From contig NZ_JAIOUQ010000007.1 of NCBI RefSeq assembly GCF_019931065.1, positions 319,962 through 383,961 on the forward strand: a DNA stretch of 64,000 bases, given 5' to 3'. How positions within the stretch are numbered: the first letter of the stretch is position 1; each line of letters opens with the position of its first letter. The notes below the pieces were generated by a model. The model saw nothing but the letters and a program-made list of their open reading frames with translations, searched no databases and had not been told where the DNA came from. This DNA is from Methanobacterium spitsbergense. GTDB lineage: Archaea; Methanobacteriota; Methanobacteria; Methanobacteriales; Methanobacteriaceae. Shown one piece after another: positions 57,734 to 64,000 of the stretch. The position numbers and the translations under genes were made by a program.

Positions 57734-58588
57734 TTATCTTTCACTAGAAAATTTTTTCAAAACCTTTTTTTTATCTGATTCGTTTTTTAAAACCACTGAA
57801 ACTGTTTTTTTGAAAGTTTCATCGTCCAGTTTTTCTGAATTAAATTCCAGTAGTGTTTTAACCCAATCAACAGTAGCTCTAATTGATGGTTTTTTAAGGA
57901 GATTCATTTCCCTTAATTTATTGATCATAGTAACTACGCTTTCAACTAGTTCACTGGAAGCTGCAGGTACATTTGCACTTACGATCTCCACTTCTCTATC
58001 AAAAGAAGGATAATCAATGTAAAGGAATAAACAACGATCTTTAGTTTCATCTAAAAGGGATCTCTGGGAATTTGATGTCATTATAACCATTAAATCATTT
58101 TGAATGTCAAATGTTCCAAGGTCGTTAACTGTGATCTGTCCCTCTCCCAAAGCTTGTAGTAAAAAACTTTCAACTTCCTCATCAGCCTTATCTATTTCGT
58201 CTATTAAAATTACTGATGGATTTTTATTCATAAATCCCTGTAAAAGCGGTCTTTTAATAAAAAACTCTTCGTTGAATATGTCTTGGTCAATTTCTTTTAT
58301 CCTTGACATCTCTAGGTGAAGTAATTGTTTTTGATAATTCCACTCACCGACTATCTGTTCGAATGTTATACCCTCATAGCATTGTACTCTGAAAAAATCC
58401 ATTCCAAATGACCTGCTAACAGCTTTTGAAAGTTCTGTTTTACCTACACCCGGAGGACCTTCTACAAGAACAGGTTTTTTTAATTTAAAAGCTAGATATA
58501 TCGTAGTAACCGTACTATTATCAGGTATATAATGGTTTTTAATTAAGTTATTTTTAAGTGATTCCATAGTAATTTCACTATCTTTCAT
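57734..58588 (-). CDS. MoxR-type AAA+ ATPase
   Basis: This is a 284-residue ATPase with Walker [15 protein letters not shown], Walker [16 protein letters not shown], the sensor-1 stretch [10 protein letters not shown] and the sensor-2 region near [13 protein letters not shown]. It belongs to the MoxR/CoxD class, ring-forming ATPases that act with VWA proteins in metal insertion or complex maturation. The partner VWA gene follows by 14 bases. The target complex is not encoded next to them in this window. Confidence 0.9.
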   Translation of the reverse strand: MKDSEITMESLKNNLIKNHYIPDNSTVTTIYLAFKLKKPVLVEGPPGVGKTELSKAVSRSFGMDFFRVQCYEGITFEQIVGEWNYQKQLLHLEMSRIKEIDQDIFNEEFFIKRPLLQGFMNKNPSVILIDEIDKADEEVESFLLQALGEGQITVNDLGTFDIQNDLMVIMTSNSQRSLLDETKDRCLFLYIDYPSFDREVEIVSANVPAASSELVESVVTMINKLREMNLLKKPSIRATVDWVKTLLEFNSEKLDDETFKKTVSVVLKNESDKKKVLKKFSSER

Positions 58589-58718
58589 AAGTATTTGTAT
58601 TGTCCAAACGAAATTATAAATTTTCCTAATATGAGGAATTATATCTATATGAACAATTTTAATTATAATAAAAAAAAATATTTTAAATGAGTAAATACAA
58701 CTAATAGATAGGGATTAA

Positions 58719-59654
58719 ATGCCATATTTGATATGTGACAGATGTAATGGCTATTATGAGCTCCAGGAAGGAGAATCAAAGGAAGATTTTCAAGAGTGTC
58801 AATGTGGTGGAAATTTAACATTTTTCAATGAACTTAGAGATAATGCTAAGAAACAATCAACAATGGCATCCAATGATATTATCAATGATAATGATGTAGA
58901 TTTAAGACATTCTTCTGAAAACACATTGGAAGATAAAAATCCGATTAGAGGATATAAATTCACATTTTTAGTATTATTCATTTTTATGATTTCTTTAGTA
59001 GCAGCTGCATCATTCAACAGTTTTGTAGCTAAAGACAACAACAGCATTTCCAATCAATACACACTTGGACACAATACAAAGGGTTATGTAACCAAATATA
59101 TTTATCAATCTTCTAAATTAAACAAAACTTCAAATAAAATAGCTATTGTTACAGGCATACATCCCAGGGAACATCTTTCAAAGACTGTTTGGACCGATCT
59201 ATTGAAGAATTATAATGTGCCACCAGGTATTGAAATTGTTCAATATGATATCAACGTTGTTGATGAGCCTGATGATTTTACATTGGGAAGAAATAATGGT
59301 GAAACCCTTGCAGCCACATATATACTCCTCGACATAGCTGAATCAAATTATAAAATGATAATAGTATGTCATGACCATGAGCCAGGATATGGGCAAGGAT
59401 TTTATTTTGCAACCCCTGAAATGGATGCCAACTCTGTACAATTTGCCGAATCATTGAAACAGAAAATTCCAGATTTTAACTACTACAAAAATAATAATAA
59501 CTCTGAGAAAGGTACTTCTAATATCCATTTCACAGATCCACTTGTAAAAAAGGGATATAGGGCAATTGTTTATGAAATGCCCGGATTATCAGGTTATATT
59601 GAAGCTTATAATAAAACTTTAGAACTTCTAGATATGTCTATACAGAATATGTGA
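58719..59654 (+). CDS. Zinc-ribbon membrane protein with peptidase-like extracellular domain
   Basis: This 311-residue protein starts with a zinc ribbon (C6-x2-C9 ... C27-x-C29) nearly identical to that of the small protein at 11605-11913. A charged linker, one transmembrane segment (about 80-98) and a C-terminal domain (about 115-311) follow. The latter has IVTGIHPREH (H148-PR-E151), resembling the HxxE zinc site of carboxypeptidase-like M14 enzymes, and CHDHEPGYG (H218, H220), which could supply the third ligand. By topology the ribbon is cytoplasmic and the enzyme domain outside. A wall (pseudomurein) peptide or glycan substrate is conceivable. Function unproven. Confidence 0.7.
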   Translation: MPYLICDRCNGYYELQEGESKEDFQECQCGGNLTFFNELRDNAKKQSTMASNDIINDNDVDLRHSSENTLEDKNPIRGYKFTFLVLFIFMISLVAAASFNSFVAKDNNSISNQYTLGHNTKGYVTKYIYQSSKLNKTSNKIAIVTGIHPREHLSKTVWTDLLKNYNVPPGIEIVQYDINVVDEPDDFTLGRNNGETLAATYILLDIAESNYKMIIVCHDHEPGYGQGFYFATPEMDANSVQFAESLKQKIPDFNYYKNNNNSEKGTSNIHFTDPLVKKGYRAIVYEMPGLSGYIEAYNKTLELLDMSIQNM

Positions 59655-59693
59655 TTTAGTTAAAACATTCAGGTATTTAAATATAGGATAATT

Positions 59694-60098
59694 TTAATCA
59701 TCATATCCTTCTTCATCTAAACTTTCATGTATTGAATCAACAATACATCCCGCATTCCAACCAATAACTTCTGATGCTTTTTTTTCAATGTTTCCTGGAA
59801 CTGTTTCTAAACCATATGGTCTTATCATAACAATGGGTTTGCCAAGTTCCACAGCAACGTCTATTTCACGTTGAATCAAATCTTTATCCGCTGAATATAG
59901 GCCAGATAATATTACAACAACATCAACAGATTTCATCTGTTCTTTTAAATCATCTTTATCTGTTTTATCTGCAATACTATGATTGATGTATTGAAAATCA
60001 TTAACAGATTCCAATTTACCAATTAATTTATCATATTCATAAGTTGATTCTTTTAGTTGACTTAAAAATAATTTATAAGTTATTGATTCATTTTCCAT
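59694..60098 (-). CDS. TIR-like domain protein (ThsB/MTH538 type)
   Basis: The 134-residue protein is a single flavodoxin-like TIR domain: KLFLSQLKESTYEYDKLIGKL, DDLKEQMKSVDVVVILSGLYS, then IQREIDVAVELGKPIVMIRPYG and the C-terminal VIGWNAGCIVDSIHESL. This order and the W-N-x-x-x-I-V signature match the MTH538/ThsB TIR-like family, which in the Thoeris system makes a signal nucleotide from NAD+. E78 in QREID is at the place of the likely catalytic acid. No ThsA-type effector is adjacent, so a defence role is not shown. Confidence 0.8.
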   Translation of the reverse strand: MENESITYKLFLSQLKESTYEYDKLIGKLESVNDFQYINHSIADKTDKDDLKEQMKSVDVVVILSGLYSADKDLIQREIDVAVELGKPIVMIRPYGLETVPGNIEKKASEVIGWNAGCIVDSIHESLDEEGYDD

Positions 60099-60137
60099 TA
60101 TTTTTACTTCCCTATTTTCAATAATATACTACATATT

Positions 60138-60404
60138 TTATAGGAGTTCCACATCATCTTTGTATACATGGATGATCATAACTGGACAGCTTTCTGCGGC
60201 ATCAACACTACAGTTTTCTTCTTCCATTTCAAGTTCATCATTATTTTCTACCCTTTCTGAACCAATGATATGTGCTATGCCACCTTCATCTAATTCAAAA
60301 AGTTCTGGACATAAATCCTCACATGAACCACATGATGTACACTTATCCCTTTCAACAACCACCCTAAATTTTAAATGATGTTTTTCATCCACATTTTTTG
60401 TCAT
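60138..60404 (-). CDS. Ferredoxin, probably single [4Fe-4S]
   Basis: The 88-residue acidic protein has CTSCGSCEDLCP near the N-terminus (CxxCxxCxxxCP) and NCSVDAAESCPV near the C-terminus. The C-terminal part lacks a second CxxCxxC, so it can hold only one cluster, with the fourth ligand in ESCPV. The two extra cysteines could form a disulfide as in Pyrococcus ferredoxin. A 16-residue acidic insert (EMEEE) is present. It lies 39 bases upstream of the TIR gene on the same strand. Redox partner unknown. Confidence 0.88.
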   Translation of the reverse strand: MTKNVDEKHHLKFRVVVERDKCTSCGSCEDLCPELFELDEGGIAHIIGSERVENNDELEMEEENCSVDAAESCPVMIIHVYKDDVELL

Positions 60405-60574
60405 ATGGTTAATATATTGATTTTTCTATATAGATTTTTCAGATAATAATCAAATGAAATTTTTTTATAAAGTCTATTTATTTCCTATATATTTCTATAA
60501 AAATTAAAATGACACCTAGAACAGAAATATAAAATAGAAATATTTGAATCCAATGAAATAGGAGTTGATAGAAT

Positions 60575-60859
60575 ATGACATTTGTTTTGGTGATACACAG
60601 AGTAGAGGATTATACTAAATGGAAACCAGTATATGATGAAGATGGTGCTACACGAAAAGCCAAAGGTTCTAAAGGTGCTTCTGTTCTTAGAAATACAAAA
60701 GATCCCAATCATTTAGTAGTAATAACCGAATGGGAAAACTTGGAAAAAGCCAAAGATTTTACTGAATCTGATGATTTGAAAAATACAATGTTAAAAGCAG
60801 GTGTAGTTGGTAAACCCGCTGTTTTTTATTTAGAAGAGATAGAAAAAACACCATACTAA
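60575..60859 (+). CDS. Dimeric alpha-beta barrel (ABM-like) protein
   Basis: This is a 94-residue protein with a ferredoxin-like beta-alpha-beta fold: MTFVLVIHRVEDYTKWKPVYD, the strand GASVLRNTKDPNHLVVITEWENLEKAKDF, and a final strand PAVFYLEEIEK. The pattern matches the antibiotic biosynthesis monooxygenase/DUF1330-type dimeric barrels, a fold used by haem-degrading, oxygenase and stress proteins. The substrate cannot be told. AGGAG precedes the ATG. It stands alone. Confidence 0.75.
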   Translation: MTFVLVIHRVEDYTKWKPVYDEDGATRKAKGSKGASVLRNTKDPNHLVVITEWENLEKAKDFTESDDLKNTMLKAGVVGKPAVFYLEEIEKTPY

Positions 60860-60920
60860 TTACATAATATTTGTTCATTTTCTTTAAAATATCTTTTATC
60901 CAAATAAATGGTAGTTAGCA

Positions 60921-61160
60921 TTATTCAGATGATCTATTGTCTAATGAATCATTCACTGTTTTTATAGACTGGAATACTGCCTTATTTTTAATTGCTTCAA
61001 CAATAAATTCAATTTCATTATTATTTTCTTGTGTCCATTCCATTCCATTATTTTCATATAGTGTTCTAAAATATTTTTTTAAAAGAGCCTTGGACAGTAA
61101 ATAATTTTTAGTTACTCCCTTTTCTGCAGCTTCAAGTAGTTTACTTTTTTCTTCATCCAT
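60921..61160 (-). CDS. Small hypothetical protein
   Basis: This is a 79-residue helical, charged protein (MDEEKSKLLEAAEKGVTKNY, then LLSKALLKKYFRTLYENN). The ATG at 61160 follows GGAGGTC; the GTG five codons upstream overlaps that site. It has no membrane segment or cysteine. The family is not recognised. It lies downstream of the acetyl-CoA synthetase gene on the same strand, 234 bases away. Confidence 0.6.
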   Translation of the reverse strand: MDEEKSKLLEAAEKGVTKNYLLSKALLKKYFRTLYENNGMEWTQENNNEIEFIVEAIKNKAVFQSIKTVNDSLDNRSSE

Positions 61161-61394
61161 AAACTGACCTCCCACATTTAAAGAAAAAAAATGAAGATTT
61201 TGATCATCCTAAGATAAATATTATTTACATCTAATAGATTACTTTGTGGATTCAATCAAATGAAATTATCTTTAATTATACTGTAGACTTTTTTTAAATA
61301 TATATTTATCTCTAATTTATCTTATTTAACCAAAAGAATACGTATTTTCTATTTGAGATGAATCTAAAATTTTGAAAAAAAATTATTAAAGAGT

Positions 61395-63479
61395 TTAATC
61401 TTCCTTCAGTATCAACCTCATATCGACGGCTAATGCTCCTTTTCCTTCCTCAAAAACCATCAATGGATTGATTTCAAATTCATTGATCTCAGGGAAATCT
61501 GTTACCAACTGTGAAATCCTCAATATAATATCCGAAATAGAATCGATATCGCTTGCTTTATCTCCTCTTGTTCCTTCAAGCAGTTTATGGGTTTTAATTC
61601 CAGTTATCATATTGTTTGCTTCAATTTCACTTACAGGAACTATTGCAAATTTAACATCCTTTACAATTTCAACGTAAATACCACCAAGTCCAAACATTAA
61701 CATAGGTCCAAAAGTAGGATCTTGGATCATACCTATGATTACTTCTTTATCTCCCGACAACATTTGTTGTAATTGCACACCTTCAAGTTGTGCTTCTGGT
61801 TCCTTTTTAGGTATATTCTCCATCATATCTTCGTAGGCTGTTCTGATTTCTTCTGCATTATTCAAATAAAGTTTTATTCCACCAACATCAGATTTATGGG
61901 AAATTTGTGGAGAAACTATTTTCATAACCAAAGGATATCCAATTTCTTCAGCAGCTTTCACAGTTTCCTCAACTGTTGTAGTAAGAGCAGTACCTACGGT
62001 TGGAATTCCATATGCCTTTAGTATATCAAATGATTCAAGACCAAATGTGTTAACACCCTTTTTCTTTGCATCATTGATTATATTCCTAACTGCATCCTTA
62101 TCAACATCAAATTTAGGATGTTTTGGATATTCTTGATTTTTTATAATGGAATAATCATACAATCTTTTCATGCTTTTAACAGCTCTTTTAGGATACAAAT
62201 AATTTGGAACCCTTTTTCCTGCAAGAAGTCTTTCAGCACCTTCAAAACGTGTTCCACCAAAGAAACTACATAAAACTGGTTTTTCGGATTTTTTTGCCAG
62301 TTCAATTGCTACATTAGCTGTTCCTTCAGGATCTGTTACTGACTGGGGTGTAACCAGATAAATTACTCCATCAACATTTGGATCTTTTAAAACAATTTCA
62401 AGTGCAAATCTAAACCTATCTGGACTTGCATCACCCAACACATCCACAGGATTTTTAACATTAGCAGTAGAAGGTAATCCTGCTTTTAACTTTTCTTGGG
62501 TATCACATGTAAGCTTTGAAAGTTCAAGACCGGCCTTAATCGCAGCGTCTGTTGTCATAATTGCAGGACCGCCAGCATTTGTTATTATAGCTATTCTATT
62601 CCCCATTGGAAGTGGTGATAATGCAAAAGCACTACTATAATCCATCATTTCATCAAGAGAAGTTACACGTATAATTCCACTTTGTGAGAATGCTGCATCG
62701 TATGCTGAATCAGAACCTGCAATTGTACCTGTATGGGAAGAAACAGCTTCAGATCCCTTGGCTGTCGTTCCAGATTTTATAAGTAAGATTGGTTTTTTCT
62801 GGGATGCTTTTCTACTTGCTTCTATAAATCCTTGACCATCCACAATGCCTTCAAGATATCCAGTTATAACTTCAGTATTTTCATCTTCCATAAAATCTTC
62901 AATACAATCATTTTCATTGATCCCGGCTTTATTTCCAAGGCTAATGATCCGAGAAAAACCTATATTCTTTTTATCAGCATAGTCAAGTATTGCTGCCATT
63001 ATAGCTCCTGATTGGCTCATAAAAGCTATTTTGCCTTTATGTGCAATATCAGATGCAAATGATGCGTTCATATCATTGTATGTATCCATTATTCCCAAAC
63101 AGTTTGGACCAACAAGTTCAATATCATAATTTTTGCATATTTCAACCAGTTTTTTCTCAAGTTTGAAACCTTCCTTATCAACTTCTTTAAATCCTGCTGA
63201 GATAACAACAATATTTTTGATTCCGGTTTCTCCACATTCTTCAACAGTTAATGGAACTAAAGATGCAGGTATAACTATTACTGCAAGATCCACGTGACCA
63301 TATTCCTTTATTGAACTAAAAGCAGGAATCCCTAATACTTTGCCGCCTTTAGGGTTGATTGGGATAATTTTTCCCTTATAATTATTTAAAAGAGATGTCA
63401 TTAAATCGTATCCAATTTTACCTTTTGTCTCAGATGCACCTATTACTGCAACTGATTTAGCATTAAACATATCAAGCAT
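61395..63479 (-). CDS. acdAB: Acetyl-CoA synthetase (ADP-forming), fused alpha-beta subunits
   Basis: This enzyme interconverts acyl-CoA, ADP and phosphate with acid, ATP and CoA. The 694-residue protein is the fused form: the CoA-binding and ligase domains of the alpha part (about 1-460) with [35 protein letters not shown] and the phospho-histidine region [12 protein letters not shown]. The beta part is an ATP-grasp (about 465-694) with [16 protein letters not shown] and [27 protein letters not shown] precedes the ATG. In a hydrogenotrophic methanogen it may recover ATP from acyl-CoA or form acetate; the acid used is not evident. Confidence 0.93.
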   Translation of the reverse strand: MLDMFNAKSVAVIGASETKGKIGYDLMTSLLNNYKGKIIPINPKGGKVLGIPAFSSIKEYGHVDLAVIVIPASLVPLTVEECGETGIKNIVVISAGFKEVDKEGFKLEKKLVEICKNYDIELVGPNCLGIMDTYNDMNASFASDIAHKGKIAFMSQSGAIMAAILDYADKKNIGFSRIISLGNKAGINENDCIEDFMEDENTEVITGYLEGIVDGQGFIEASRKASQKKPILLIKSGTTAKGSEAVSSHTGTIAGSDSAYDAAFSQSGIIRVTSLDEMMDYSSAFALSPLPMGNRIAIITNAGGPAIMTTDAAIKAGLELSKLTCDTQEKLKAGLPSTANVKNPVDVLGDASPDRFRFALEIVLKDPNVDGVIYLVTPQSVTDPEGTANVAIELAKKSEKPVLCSFFGGTRFEGAERLLAGKRVPNYLYPKRAVKSMKRLYDYSIIKNQEYPKHPKFDVDKDAVRNIINDAKKKGVNTFGLESFDILKAYGIPTVGTALTTTVEETVKAAEEIGYPLVMKIVSPQISHKSDVGGIKLYLNNAEEIRTAYEDMMENIPKKEPEAQLEGVQLQQMLSGDKEVIIGMIQDPTFGPMLMFGLGGIYVEIVKDVKFAIVPVSEIEANNMITGIKTHKLLEGTRGDKASDIDSISDIILRISQLVTDFPEINEFEINPLMVFEEGKGALAVDMRLILKED

Positions 63480-64000
63480 GTCTTATCACCTATATCACTG
63501 ATTACTTTGTTATAAATTCTATATTTGGATTTCTTTTGAGTATCATTGAAAAGAAAATTTCAAAATAAACAATTTAACATCACTATTAAGAATATTTAAG
63601 TATTTTTATTTTGTATTTAAGATAATTAGTTGAAAATTTATTAATTAATAAAAAATACTCATTTATATGCAGTTATTTATAAAATCAAGTTTAAAAAATT
63701 CCAATCCAGAAAATTTATTTTATATTGTTTTATATAATGTATTTATATCAACATATTTTTGAATGTTTATTCTATAAATCAAGACTAAATATCCTTTCAT
63801 TTAATATTCTGCTTTATTTGTTTGTTCAATAATAATTATTTATAATTTTGTTAATTATACAAACTTGTAAATCTCTAAAAAATTATATTGAATTAAATGA
63901 TTTATTTAAGCATTGATTTATTGTTTTCAAGGTTAAGGATTATAATTGAGGCTGTCTCATAATTAACTTTTTTCGAATTTTTTTTTGTTCTTGTTTTTAG
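63480..64000. other. AT-rich right-end region with possible insertion-sequence terminus
   Basis: This holds about 460 bases of very AT-rich, gene-free sequence upstream of acdAB. The final bases, from about 63948, read GAGGCTGTCTCATAATTAA, a sequence typical of the terminal inverted repeats of several IS families (GGCTGTCTCA...). The element itself would lie beyond the window, so this is only a candidate. Confidence 0.35.

Overview
The window is AT-rich archaeal DNA from a hydrogenotrophic methanogen of the Methanobacteriales, most likely a Methanobacterium. The evidence is an HMf-type histone, CofH of coenzyme F420 synthesis, a complete methyl-coenzyme M reductase operon of the B-D-G-A type (isoenzyme II, mrt), a thermosome subunit, Hel308, NucS, an archaeal GHMP-type shikimate kinase and ribosomal protein S17e. 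Ribosome binding sites are mostly of the GGTGAT/GGAGG type. No tRNA, rRNA or CRISPR array was seen.

Layout. 0-8.7 kb: stress and housekeeping genes (rubrerythrin, histone, cofH, a MarR regulator, deoC, elp3, a membrane metalloprotease with CBS domains, PRC-barrel and DUF2098-like proteins). 8.7-18.8 kb: an accessory, gene-poor region with an Ig-repeat surface protein, small unknown proteins, an EFR1-type flavodoxin/ferredoxin, a DUF488 pair of which one copy has decayed, and then a zone of gene relics (surface-protein domain, response-regulator N-terminus, zinc ribbon). That zone is interleaved with a dispersed family of small paralogous proteins and a tandem pair of GC-rich, structure-forming repeats. 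18.8-27 kb: on the minus strand, sppA, a thioredoxin-like protein, cbiD, moaC, hel308 and two UPF0305/DUF2115 paralogues, preceded by a broken small membrane gene and a TPR membrane protein.

27-39 kb: the mrtBDGA operon with an unusually long, hairpin-rich leader and a clear terminator, a TetR regulator, then aroK-aroQ-rps17e and lysC-dapA-dapB-asd (shikimate and aspartate-family amino acid synthesis). 39-48 kb: a PAP2 phosphatase, thermosome, AMP-forming acetyl-CoA synthetase paired with an acetate-transporter homologue (acetate assimilation, with an operator-like repeat set upstream), and two overlapping sensor kinases that carry N-terminal receiver domains.

48-64 kb: a GMC-type oxidoreductase with a ferredoxin-like cysteine motif, a relic of a DtxR-type metal regulator, a HEAT-repeat protein, a stand-alone cobalamin-binding protein with the CarH-type W-x9-EH signature, NucS, an orphan substrate-binding protein, a 14-TM MFS exporter, a MoxR/VWA pair, a zinc-ribbon membrane protein with a peptidase-like domain, a TIR-like (ThsB/MTH538-type) protein, a ferredoxin and a fused ADP-forming acetyl-CoA synthetase. 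The last 60 bases may be the terminus of an insertion sequence.

Broken genes are frequent: six relics or interrupted genes were recognised, two of which (an acetyltransferase and a small membrane protein) are full length apart from one in-frame stop. The best candidates for undescribed biology are the cobalamin photoreceptor-like protein without a DNA-binding domain, the mrt leader, the repeated structured element near 17.2-17.4 kb, and the small paralogue family around it.
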